A stretch of DNA of 9,304 bases from Thermoplasmata archaeon (GCA_021797385.1 JAJZZW010000068.1:1-9304), one strand, 5' to 3'. Counted from the stretch's first letter, positions 1-7,019 are shown. Program-made: numbers and translations. Notes: generated from the sequence alone by a model not told the origin.

Positions 1-1644
1 TCATTCGGCTACAGGCTCAAAATATACAATGCCGACATAAATGTTATTTTACGTTTCATGGCAACCAGGAATCTGGAATTTTATGGATTGAAAAATTTAT
101 ATGAGGAGGATGCGGATATAAACAGTGTAGAAATATATCCTGTTGCAGTAAATGGAAAAATCAAATCAGTTATAATCAATGGAAGTGAATATAGCAACAA
201 TATCTACAGTGAGGTTTACAGGTCCATAGAAGATAATGATATTATCATATACAGGAATTATTCAGGGGAATTTATAACACTGCTGCATGAGATGAAAAGG
301 CATGGCTACATGATCAGCACAATATTTGGCCATGAGAAATCCTTTGAATCCTACGGCAGGCATTCCTATATGCCTGGAACAATAAAAATTAAAAACCGGA
401 TATGCATAGATGCTGATTCGTTTATTTACAGGGAATCCGGCCTTTCCGGGATATTTGAGCTTTCCAGGGTATCACTGATGCCTGTAGAGGCTGTGTCCTC
501 AATAACGCCGGGGACCGTGGTATCCGCAGTGGAAATAAAAGAAGCCTTGAAAAGAAAGATACTGGTTCCATTCAGAAAGGATGATTATGAAGTACCCAAA
601 ACACCTCATGAATTTTTCAGTGCAGATGCAGGTGGCATTGTTTTCAACCCTGAGCCTGGTGTTTACAGAAACGTGTATGAGATAGATTTTTCATCAATGT
701 ACCCGGGCATAATAGTTAATTACGGTGTATCGCCAGAACATATTTCCGGGCAAAAAACCGCATTTCTTTCATCTTTTTTGCGCGATTTGCTGGAAAGAAG
801 ATTATTTTACAAGGCCATAAATGACAGGTCCGATGTGTATTCAAAAAGGAATAAAGCACTGAAATCGCTTCTGCTCAACTCTTTCGGATACACAGGTTAC
901 AAAAATGCGAAATTCGGCAGGATAGATGCACATGAAAAGATCACGTATATTGGAAGGGAAATAATAGAAAAGGCGATGCGAATAGCAGAAAAAAATAATT
1001 TCAGGGTTTTACATGGAGTTGTAGATTCTCTCTGGCTATCGGGCAGCGGAGACATAATAAAAACTACAAATGAAATAGCTGAAAAAACAGGGATACCGAT
1101 TGTGATTGACTCCCATTACAAATGGATTGCATTCATGCCACAGAATAACGGAATAGGGTCTGCAAACAGGTACATAGGACTCCGGGACGATAATACCTTC
1201 AAGGTCAGGGGCATAGAAATGCGCAGAAGGGATACACCGGAGCTGGTAAAAAAATTCCAGGAGGAGGCACTTGCCATTTTGAAATGTGAATTCCATCAAC
1301 TCTATAATAAATCCGGAGAACTTGATAAACTGAAAAAGAAGTATATGAAAATGGATGGATTTGGCATAGATGATTTCAGGATACAGTTCGGCATAAATAG
1401 GCATATTGAGGAATACAGGGTAAAAAATATCACATATTACCTAATGAAAAATTCCAGATATGGCCGTGAATTGTATCTAGGCATGTCTATTTCGGGCATT
1501 GTAATGGATAAAACCCACAACATTATACTGGACAACACCGAATTTTTTGACAGAAAATATTATTCCCGGCTTCTGAAAAGGGCTTTCAAACCGTTCGATT
1601 TTATTGTTTTAAATTCTTCCCATAATGTCCCTTATTTTAATTGA
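1..1644 (+). CDS. Family B DNA polymerase, PolB2-like with degenerate active sites (5'-partial)
   Basis: The reading frame is open from position 1, so the gene starts left of the window. The Met at 58 is probably internal: the residues before it (YNADI...LRFM) resemble the end of the N-terminal domain of archaeal PolB (YExDIPxxxRYL). Numbering from Met58, polymerase motif A is intact (DFSSMYPGII, D210). A motif B region follows (K269 to NSFGYTGY, 274-281). Motif C reads HGVVDS (319-324) where active enzymes have YGDTDS, so one of the two metal-binding Asp residues is Val321. A KxxE-like RGIEMRRRD segment lies downstream. The exonuclease region also looks dead: NYSGEF-I (67-73) replaces the ExoII N-x-D-N-F-D pattern, and the ExoIII Asp position appears to be Ser. 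This combination is typical of the archaeal PolB2 group, first described as inactivated polymerases and linked to damage tolerance in Sulfolobus. The 3' end overlaps the convergent orc1/cdc6 gene by 36 bp. Family is confident; PolB2 assignment and remaining activity are inferred. Confidence 0.9.
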   Translation, partial: SFGYRLKIYNADINVILRFMATRNLEFYGLKNLYEEDADINSVEIYPVAVNGKIKSVIINGSEYSNNIYSEVYRSIEDNDIIIYRNYSGEFITLLHEMKRHGYMISTIFGHEKSFESYGRHSYMPGTIKIKNRICIDADSFIYRESGLSGIFELSRVSLMPVEAVSSITPGTVVSAVEIKEALKRKILVPFRKDDYEVPKTPHEFFSADAGGIVFNPEPGVYRNVYEIDFSSMYPGIIVNYGVSPEHISGQKTAFLSSFLRDLLERRLFYKAINDRSDVYSKRNKALKSLLLNSFGYTGYKNAKFGRIDAHEKITYIGREIIEKAMRIAEKNNFRVLHGVVDSLWLSGSGDIIKTTNEIAEKTGIPIVIDSHYKWIAFMPQNNGIGSANRYIGLRDDNTFKVRGIEMRRRDTPELVKKFQEEALAILKCEFHQLYNKSGELDKLKKKYMKMDGFGIDDFRIQFGINRHIEEYRVKNITYYLMKNSRYGRELYLGMSISGIVMDKTHNIILDNTEFFDRKYYSRLLKRAFKPFDFIVLNSSHNVPYFN

Positions 1645-2697
1645 AAGGATGGAAACAGGCACATCATTTATTGATATATGCTTTGAAACACTTGACCGGT
1701 TGCCCCGGCTTTGCAGAGATGATGATACAATATCAAGATTTTCAAGCTTCCTGATCACCCTGTATATTTCCGGCCTTTTCAGGGCAATGCCATAGGATTC
1801 CCCTATTAGTTTGACACGGTTTTCCACCGTTCTGACATCCGCTGAAAGTTTATCCCCGAGAAGGCTGCAGATGGATAGCAGGACAAGAAGCTCCCTTTTA
1901 TCAAGAAGTGATAATTTGCTTTCTGTTATATATGGATTTATAAGGGAAACAGCTGAACGCACATCATCATTTTCTATTGAGCCTGATAAACGGTATTCTG
2001 CCATATACGCTGCTTTCTGTAAAAGTTCTATAGCAAATCTTGCACTGCCCACGGGAGCTGATATATCTGAAATATATTTGATTATAGAATCATTATATGT
2101 ACCCTGTTCAAGTGACAGTGCCGCCCGTTCTGATATAATTCTATAGATTTCACTGTTGCTGTATTTATTGAATTTGAGTTCAACCACGGTTCCGTATTTT
2201 CTTTCCATGTAGCTGAATGGATTTTCCATGGATATCAATATGGTGCTAAGTGGAGTCCCATAAATTTCGGATGCACGGAAGAGGTTATACAATCCGTCCG
2301 TATCACTTTTCAGAAGGCTGGTCGCCTCATCTATTACCAGTACGGTGGTGCCACGGAATGATATTATTGAATTTAACGTGGAAAAAATATCATGGAATGA
2401 CAGGCCACGGTATGATACGGGCCTTCCGAGCCTTGATAAAATGTGCTCAAGCAGGGCCCTGATATTCTTGAATGAGAGGGCATTCTCATAAATAATGGAT
2501 TTATTGCCACGCATTAAGAATTTTACTGTTGATGTCTTTCCGGTTCCCGAATCGCCGTGAATTATTATATTATTGGATATCCCACTGATGGCGGGGTCCA
2601 ATATAGATGATTGTATGGCCGCAATTTTATCGTCTCTGAAAAATAGTTTTTCCGGGACATAGGATATATCAAGAGGCGCTGGATTTGCAACAATCAT
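1609..2697 (-). CDS. cdc6: Orc1/Cdc6-family replication initiator (AAA+ ATPase)
   Basis: This 362-residue protein has the length and layout of archaeal Orc1/Cdc6, which binds origin DNA and loads the MCM helicase. The N-terminal VPEKLFFRDDKI matches the family's VPxxLxxRExEI entry. Walker A is GDSGTGKT (48-55) and Walker B is VLVIDE (119-124). The sensor 2 arginine is probably R220 in GSARFAIELL, aligned to GDARRALDLL. The C-terminal part (about 265-345) fits a winged helix with a wing rich in Ser/Arg. The sensor 1 region reads ISMEN rather than the usual ISND, and the LDPRVKSSL segment that carries the arginine finger is changed to MERKYGTVV. It may therefore be a divergent second paralog rather than the main initiator. 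The ATG at 2697 is supported by a TATA-like box about 26 nt upstream. The stop lies inside the convergent polymerase gene. Family call is strong; role of this paralog is unknown. Confidence 0.92.
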   Translation of the reverse strand: MIVANPAPLDISYVPEKLFFRDDKIAAIQSSILDPAISGISNNIIIHGDSGTGKTSTVKFLMRGNKSIIYENALSFKNIRALLEHILSRLGRPVSYRGLSFHDIFSTLNSIISFRGTTVLVIDEATSLLKSDTDGLYNLFRASEIYGTPLSTILISMENPFSYMERKYGTVVELKFNKYSNSEIYRIISERAALSLEQGTYNDSIIKYISDISAPVGSARFAIELLQKAAYMAEYRLSGSIENDDVRSAVSLINPYITESKLSLLDKRELLVLLSICSLLGDKLSADVRTVENRVKLIGESYGIALKRPEIYRVIRKLENLDIVSSSLQSRGNRSSVSKHISINDVPVSILSIKIRDIMGRI

Positions 2698-2712
2698 TAT
2701 AAATGAATTTTA

Positions 2713-2780
2713 AACCGGTTATAAATTTTCCTGTGATGATTGCAGAACCGCCCGGTTTGATCCGGATAATATAGCCCGGA
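2713..2780. promoter_or_regulatory. Cluster of GC-rich dyads upstream of cdc6
   Basis: Three inverted repeats stand out in otherwise AT-rich DNA. They are AACCGGTT (2713-2720), AACCG-CC-CGGTT (2746-2757), and TCCGG (2761-2765) paired with CCGGA (2776-2780) across 10 bp. The half-site CCGG or CGGTT recurs in all of them. They flank and overlap the cdc6 promoter, as expected for an autoregulatory operator or initiator-binding sites, but no match to a known origin recognition box can be claimed. Confidence 0.35.
2719..2728 (-). promoter_or_regulatory. TATA box of cdc6, leaderless
   Basis: On the minus strand this reads AAATTTATAA. Its centre lies about 26 nt upstream of the ATG at 2697, so transcription should begin at or near the start codon. 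No Shine-Dalgarno sequence precedes the ATG. The perfect palindrome AACCGGTT (2713-2720) sits just downstream of the box, between it and the start, where a bound protein could block initiation. Confidence 0.6.
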
Positions 2781-2820
2781 CATGCTAAGGTAAAATGACC
2801 TATACCATGCAATAGTTAAT

Positions 2821-2950
2821 TAATTATTAATAAACATTTTTGTGTATTTCCTGATAATATATATAAAAATTATATTAAAATATCTAAAATATTATATATA
2901 ATTACTATTTATATTTAGATATTTTGTTTTTATAAGATAAATATTTAAAT
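2821..2950. other. Extreme AT block beside cdc6; candidate duplex-unwinding/origin element
   Basis: Only 11 of these 130 bases are G or C (about 8%), far below the surrounding genes. The block lies next to an Orc1/Cdc6 gene, with GC-rich dyads on the cdc6 side. Archaeal origins are often placed beside orc1/cdc6 and contain such an easily melted stretch. The same block carries the promoter region of the permease gene, so the composition alone does not prove an origin. No ORF of note is present. Confidence 0.35.
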
Positions 2951-2955
2951 ATTTT
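2877..2955. repeat. Three copies of TTTAGATATTTT upstream of the permease
   Basis: A perfect 12-bp inverted repeat is formed by AAAATATCTAAA (2877-2888) and TTTAGATATTTT (2914-2925), separated by 25 bp. A third copy in the plus orientation (TTTAAATATTTT, 2944-2955) differs at one base and lies exactly 30 bp after the second. The third copy contains the permease TATA box. The 30-bp spacing is close to three helical turns, which suits cooperative binding by a regulator. The AT richness raises the chance of coincidence. Confidence 0.5.
2944..2951 (+). promoter_or_regulatory. TATA box of the NCS1 permease, leaderless
   Basis: TTTAAATA is a good archaeal TATA box and is centred about 26 nt before the ATG at 2973, so the mRNA should begin close to the start codon. 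No Shine-Dalgarno sequence is present; the small palindrome GGTAACC lies between box and start. The box is embedded in the third copy of the TTTAGATATTTT repeat. Confidence 0.6.
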
Positions 2956-2972
2956 GGTAACCTTATGATTCA

Positions 2973-4409
2973 ATGTCAGAACAGAATAATGATGAGGTAA
3001 TTAAAGATGGCTTTGAGGTTGTAGGGGTTAATCCAATACCTAAAAAAGAAAGGAACATGACTTCATGGAAATTTTTTATATTCTGGGCCATGGCCAGCGG
3101 AGCAGCACTTGTTCCAATAGCCGGAGAAAAACTGTATAATATGGGATTGATAGATGCCGTTATAGCTATTCTCCTGGCAACGGGCATAGGATTAATACCG
3201 GCAGGTTTAATATCAGACATGGGCCGGCAGATACCGGTACCGTCACTTGTAGTGGCACGAAAAACATACGGCTATATGTCGTCCGGTGGCTACTCACTTA
3301 TATTTACGTTTTTGAATCTTGGATATTTCGGGCTGAATGATAGTGTCGGGGCCCTGATAATCAGCAGTCTCACCCATACATCCATTATAGAATGGTATAT
3401 TATTATGGGTGGCATACAGATACTTCTTGTTCTCCTTGGAGCTAGATGGCTTGAATATTTTTTCAGGTACACTGCCCCTCTTCTAATAATAAGCTTTGGG
3501 ATACTGACCTATTTCCTTTTTACCACATACAGGATAAATGCAGGGTCATTGCTTAATCCTATAGGGCCGTTTACATGGGGTGGCGCGCTTGATTTTCTCC
3601 TCGGTTTTTCTATACTAGCATGGACATATAAGATATCCACACAGACCAGATTCGGGGTTCCATTCTCCACAAAGGAGAAGAGAAAAACAAGGGCAGGCTA
3701 CTTTGTTGCAAGCCCGCTGGGAATAATGCTCCCTGTTCTTCTTATGGGAATAGTCGGATTTTTTGGCAACAGCGTGGATCCGAAGATAGGCTGGAATGTG
3801 GCAGTCCTGGCATTTCCAGGAATACACGGAATAGACAGGGTTATAATAATTATAGCTGCAGTACTGCTCGCACTTTCATTAATACACCCAAATGCCATGA
3901 ATCTTTACCCAGCAACGGCTGATCTTCTCACATCTCTTCAGCCACTATTCGGGAAAAGTCTGCATGAAAAATGGGCACAGCCGGTAGCAACACTTCTTCT
4001 TGGTATAGGCGGAATAGTACTGGCAATAGCAGGCATACTTGCACGGATATCCTCTTTTATAGACATACTGGAGGCTATAATATTTCCGTTCACATTTATA
4101 CTCATTTTTGACTGGTTTATGCGCCTAAAGCATACAACAGGCATAAAAGATTATTATGAAATACCTGGAACTATAAAAAATAACATAAGGTTAGGTGCAT
4201 TGATTCCTGCTGGAATTGGAACAGTAATAGCAATATTCGGGATAGGGCCTTACGATTATATATTTGCATATTTCCCGCAGGCACTTTTCGGATCATTGAT
4301 AGGCCTGTTGATTTATGTAATTATTTATTATTTTAGAACACCCGAGAGGGAAAAACAGAAAAATTCAAAAATGATAGATTATGATAAATTTGACATGGAA
4401 TCTGAATAA
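2973..4409 (+). CDS. NCS1-family nucleobase/cytosine-purine permease
   Basis: This is a 478-residue integral membrane protein with about 12 hydrophobic segments (roughly 33-50, 58-80, 106-132, 138-157, 167-186, 203-220, 248-266, 287-303, 337-357, 365-384, 405-424 and 433-453). The segment PSLVVARKTYGYMSSGG (90-106) fits the NCS1 signature in which a conserved Arg and an aromatic-Gly pair follow a Pro-rich turn. The length and the short charged cytoplasmic tails also fit. NCS1 proteins couple uptake of cytosine, uracil, purines, allantoin, hydantoin or thiamine-type compounds to Na+ or H+; the substrate here cannot be read from sequence. The ATG at 2973 is supported by the TATA box 26 nt upstream. 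The gene stands alone, divergent from cdc6 and convergent with lysS. Proximity to a PRPP-motif regulator and a ribokinase hints at nucleobase salvage, but that is inference. Confidence 0.82.
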   Translation: MSEQNNDEVIKDGFEVVGVNPIPKKERNMTSWKFFIFWAMASGAALVPIAGEKLYNMGLIDAVIAILLATGIGLIPAGLISDMGRQIPVPSLVVARKTYGYMSSGGYSLIFTFLNLGYFGLNDSVGALIISSLTHTSIIEWYIIMGGIQILLVLLGARWLEYFFRYTAPLLIISFGILTYFLFTTYRINAGSLLNPIGPFTWGGALDFLLGFSILAWTYKISTQTRFGVPFSTKEKRKTRAGYFVASPLGIMLPVLLMGIVGFFGNSVDPKIGWNVAVLAFPGIHGIDRVIIIIAAVLLALSLIHPNAMNLYPATADLLTSLQPLFGKSLHEKWAQPVATLLLGIGGIVLAIAGILARISSFIDILEAIIFPFTFILIFDWFMRLKHTTGIKDYYEIPGTIKNNIRLGALIPAGIGTVIAIFGIGPYDYIFAYFPQALFGSLIGLLIYVIIYYFRTPEREKQKNSKMIDYDKFDMESE

Positions 4410-4434
4410 AATATTCCTTATGATAATTTTAATA

Positions 4435-4440
4435 TTTTTT
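4435..4440 (+). terminator. Oligo-T terminator after the permease
   Basis: A run of six T begins 26 nt after the permease stop, in the 48-bp gap before the convergent lysS stop. Archaeal RNA polymerase commonly terminates at such T-runs without a strong hairpin. Confidence 0.5.
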
Positions 4441-4446
4441 AATAAT

Positions 4447-4451
4447 AAAAA
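4447..4451 (-). terminator. Oligo-T terminator after lysS
   Basis: On the minus strand a run of five T (AAAAA on the plus strand) lies 7 nt after the lysS stop codon, followed by further AT-rich sequence. Together with the T-run serving the opposite gene it makes this short gap a two-way termination zone. Confidence 0.4.
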
Positions 4452-4457
4452 TGAATT

Positions 4458-5972
4458 TTATGCCTGTTTTATGAGGCTTTCTATGCGTTCGATAACATAA
4501 TTCCTATCCATGCTGGAAAGGAAATATCCGAGTCTTGGCCCTTTGTCCTTATCTATAAAAATCCTGTAAAACAGGGTAAATATATCCTTGGGTGTTACGT
4601 TTCTTTCGCCTATTATGCTATAAATCAGGGCATGTATTGCTTCGGATGACCAGTCTGATTTGCTTGCTTTATCCACGAATTCCTGCATTATGGATTTCTG
4701 TGCATCGGTCAGTAGAAATTCTTTATCCGTAAGTGAGAATTTAATGTTATCCGGTGCATATTTGGACAGCCAGTATTTTGCTATTGTAATTTCACTTTTG
4801 AGATAGTCGTCTATTTCATCCTTGTCGTATCCGCTTCTTTTCAGGGCAGATAGCAGGGAAGAATCATTGCTGTATATCTGAACGAGTGTTACAATATGCC
4901 TGAAATTTATTTTTTCCGGGGCATCGAGGATTTTTATTCTGGACATTTCATAAATACGCTTAAAATTTTCATTGTTCGATTCGTCCAGTCCAAAATATGC
5001 ACGCTCCATTTTTTCATAATCGTCTATGAGGTTCAGCAATCCCATTCCGGGATCAAAATCAATGTGCCTTCCCGGATCATTCTTTGCTATGAGGAATCTC
5101 AATATCTCCGGTGGTGCGAATGTTGTTACTTCCGATGCTGTTATTGCAATGCCTGTTGATGAGTGCATAACGCCGACGCCTTTCAGAAGTATCCTCTCAT
5201 ACATGAGTGGAACAGGCGGAGTGATATTGTAAATATTTTTTGCTATCTCTTTCCCTGTATCGTATGAACCACCGGCAGCTGCATGATCTTTTCCGAAGGG
5301 CTCCACGGTAACGCCCAGCGCAAACCATTTTGCCGGCCATTCAACACGCCATGGCATTTTGCCATCGTCCTTTCTTATGTCTGCACGGTCTTCATTGCCA
5401 CATGCATGGCATTTGTAATACGCATAGGGTTTTTCATATTTAGTTACTGTAGATGAGTTAATTTTGCCACATTTAGAGCATCGGGGCTCATATGGGTACC
5501 AGTTTTCATCCAGTTCATAGCCAGCAACATCATGCATGATTCTGGCAATTTCCTGCCTCTGGTTCATTGCCATATCGATTGCATCTGCCAGTTTTCCATC
5601 CCTGTAAAGCCCGGTTGTGCTGATTACCTCAACATTAACATTTATCTTAGCAAGTGTTTCAAGAAAAGGTTTCAGGAAATAATCCGAATACTTCCCGTTG
5701 CCATCGGGAGCCGGTATATAGCTGAGTGGCATTCCAACGTACTGTGAATAACTGCTGTCAAGAAACGGGTATACTTTCCTCAGGGGGTCAAGGTCATCAC
5801 AGAGATAAATGAATCTTGTTTCCAGTTTTTTATCCTGCAAAGCCCTGTTTATTATGTCCCCCGTGAGGATCTCACGCATATTCCCCACATGTATCGGCCC
5901 TGAGGGAGAAATTCCTGTGGATACTGTCTGTTTTCCCTTTAGATTTTCAACCAAGGCATCTGCCCAGTACAT
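4458..5972 (-). CDS. lysS: Class I lysyl-tRNA synthetase (LysRS-I)
   Basis: The 504-residue protein charges tRNA-Lys with lysine in the cytoplasm, using the class I fold found in most archaea and a few bacteria. The HIGH-type motif is PSGPIHVGNMRE (23-34). A four-Cys zinc site is visible as CSKC (165-168) and CHAC (188-191). The core segment WRVEWPAKW (208-216) followed by EPFGKDH (224-230) is characteristic of LysRS-I. The KMSKS position is unusual: the loop at 264-274 reads KGVGVMHSSTG, so the first Lys of the signature appears as Val and the second as Ser. The C-terminal 180 residues are helical and fit the anticodon-binding part. The ATG at 5972 is only 2 bp after the stop of the upstream gfcR gene, so translation is probably coupled. 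It is the last gene of a three-gene operon with a HIT hydrolase and GfcR. Confidence 0.93.
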   Translation of the reverse strand: MYWADALVENLKGKQTVSTGISPSGPIHVGNMREILTGDIINRALQDKKLETRFIYLCDDLDPLRKVYPFLDSSYSQYVGMPLSYIPAPDGNGKYSDYFLKPFLETLAKINVNVEVISTTGLYRDGKLADAIDMAMNQRQEIARIMHDVAGYELDENWYPYEPRCSKCGKINSSTVTKYEKPYAYYKCHACGNEDRADIRKDDGKMPWRVEWPAKWFALGVTVEPFGKDHAAAGGSYDTGKEIAKNIYNITPPVPLMYERILLKGVGVMHSSTGIAITASEVTTFAPPEILRFLIAKNDPGRHIDFDPGMGLLNLIDDYEKMERAYFGLDESNNENFKRIYEMSRIKILDAPEKINFRHIVTLVQIYSNDSSLLSALKRSGYDKDEIDDYLKSEITIAKYWLSKYAPDNIKFSLTDKEFLLTDAQKSIMQEFVDKASKSDWSSEAIHALIYSIIGERNVTPKDIFTLFYRIFIDKDKGPRLGYFLSSMDRNYVIERIESLIKQA

Positions 5973-5974
5973 TA

Positions 5975-6556
5975 TTATCCCACCATAGTTGCCCGTATCA
6001 GGGACCTTACAGGTACGCCGTTTATTTCATCTGTGCTCAATTTTGATACCAGTACAACGCATAATGATACCTCGCCACCCTTGTTTCTCACGTCATCTAT
6101 TGTTCTTTTCATGGTTTCTCCGGTACTTATGACATCGTCCACGATAACAACCTTCTTTCCATTCACTCCGGCAAAATTGCTGCTGAAAAGACCTTCTTTT
6201 CCTGAGGGGTGCGGCCTGTATACTATTAATTCTCTTTCAAGGAGATCAGACATCATTGTAGCATAGGGTATTCCGTTTATTGTTATCCCCATAATAGATG
6301 TAAATTCATCATCAGGAACTTCCTCCACCACTATATCTGCCATGATCTCTGCTATTTTTTCAATTCTGTTTCCGAAGACTCCGATACTTCTCCATCCTAT
6401 CTTTGTATCAGATACCCGGCTGCCCTTCAGATCCTTGCTTAAAAGCCATGTTATAGTATTTACTGAAAGATGTAGTTCTGTAGATATTTCCTTATCCGAC
6501 ATGCCCTTATTCTTCAGTTCCATTGCCCTGCTGTATAATTCTTCAAGACTTTTCAT
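5975..6556 (-). CDS. gfcR: GfcR-type regulator: HTH fused to orotate phosphoribosyltransferase-like domain
   Basis: The 193-residue protein combines an N-terminal helix-turn-helix (about 7-40, with [19 protein letters not shown]) and a type I phosphoribosyltransferase domain. The PRPP-binding loop [13 protein letters not shown] (136-148) is intact. The flexible loop where orotate phosphoribosyltransferases carry a Lys/His-rich catalytic pattern instead reads [14 protein letters not shown] (113-126), so catalysis of OMP synthesis is doubtful and a sensor role is more likely. The layout and length match archaeal GfcR (PyrE-like) proteins. The haloarchaeal member controls sugar catabolism genes, but the ligand and targets in this organism are unknown. 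The gene overlaps the upstream HIT gene by 4 bp (ATGA) and lies 2 bp before lysS. Assignment as a full-length pyrE is less likely because of the HTH and the altered loop. Confidence 0.85.
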   Translation of the reverse strand: MKSLEELYSRAMELKNKGMSDKEISTELHLSVNTITWLLSKDLKGSRVSDTKIGWRSIGVFGNRIEKIAEIMADIVVEEVPDDEFTSIMGITINGIPYATMMSDLLERELIVYRPHPSGKEGLFSSNFAGVNGKKVVIVDDVISTGETMKRTIDDVRNKGGEVSLCVVLVSKLSTDEINGVPVRSLIRATMVG

Positions 6557-6978
6557 AATTTTACCTCTTTAATACCTTCCCTGATTCTTGCTGCAACAAC
6601 TTCGAGATTATCGATGCTTGCAGTTTCTCTTTCCCAGTTTATCTTTTTTCTATAGTATCTCGGTATAATGTGTACATGATAATGCATTACCACCTGATTT
6701 GCAACACGGCCATTATTTTGCCCGATATTCAAACCGTCTGTTTTTAAGGTCTCCTTTACTGCTATTGCTATGCGTTTAACCACCAGTTGAAGTTCCAGGT
6801 ATATTTCCTTATCAATGTCAAATATATTCTCATAATGGTTTCTAGGTATTACAAGGACATGCCCCTCTTCTATGGGTGCATTATCCATGAAAGCCAGGAT
6901 ATTTGAACTTCTGTAGACAAATGCTGCGTTTTCCTTGATTGCGATTTCCCTGCAGAAAATACATGTTTCATCGTACAT
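6553..6978 (-). CDS. HIT-family nucleotide hydrolase/transferase
   Basis: The 141-residue protein has the histidine-triad motif HYHVHIIPR (99-107), with H99, H101 and H103; the last is next to the catalytic loop. The Cys pair CIFC (6-9) and the conserved [16 protein letters not shown] segment (39-54) are typical of the zinc-binding Hint/HIT branch. Such enzymes hydrolyse nucleotide phosphoramidates, aminoacyl-adenylates or dinucleoside polyphosphates such as Ap4A. It is the first gene of the operon HIT-gfcR-lysS. Hint proteins in bacteria and eukaryotes act on lysyl-AMP made by lysyl-tRNA synthetase, so the link with LysRS here is functionally suggestive. The ATG at 6978 has a TATA box 25 nt upstream; its stop overlaps the gfcR start by 4 bp. 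Family is certain, substrate is not. Confidence 0.93.
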   Translation of the reverse strand: MYDETCIFCREIAIKENAAFVYRSSNILAFMDNAPIEEGHVLVIPRNHYENIFDIDKEIYLELQLVVKRIAIAVKETLKTDGLNIGQNNGRVANQVVMHYHVHIIPRYYRKKINWERETASIDNLEVVAARIREGIKEVKL

Positions 6979-6998
6979 TTAAGCTATATTATATACAG

Positions 6999-7006
6999 TA
7001 TAAAAA
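6999..7006 (-). promoter_or_regulatory. TATA box of the HIT-gfcR-lysS operon
   Basis: The minus strand reads TTTTTATA, centred about 25 nt upstream of the ATG at 6978. This gives a leaderless start for the whole three-gene operon, since no promoter-sized gap exists between the genes. Confidence 0.55.
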
Positions 7007-7019
7007 ATATTTCCGTTTA

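Noticed and set aside
1036..1404. Minus-strand 122-codon frame inside the polymerase gene
   Set aside because: Antisense to conserved PolB sequence, with no recognisable motif and no promoter at its start.
1811..2462. Plus-strand frames of 111 and 70 codons opposite cdc6
   Set aside because: They overlap the Walker and winged-helix coding parts of a clear Orc1/Cdc6 gene and look compositionally random.
2965..3000. Upstream ATG at 2965 before the permease
   Set aside because: It is out of frame with the permease and closes after about a dozen codons. TATA spacing favours 2973, so a regulatory uORF cannot be supported.
5975..6556. Annotation as a plain orotate phosphoribosyltransferase (pyrE)
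   Set aside because: The N-terminal HTH and the altered catalytic loop fit GfcR better than the enzyme, although a side activity is not excluded.
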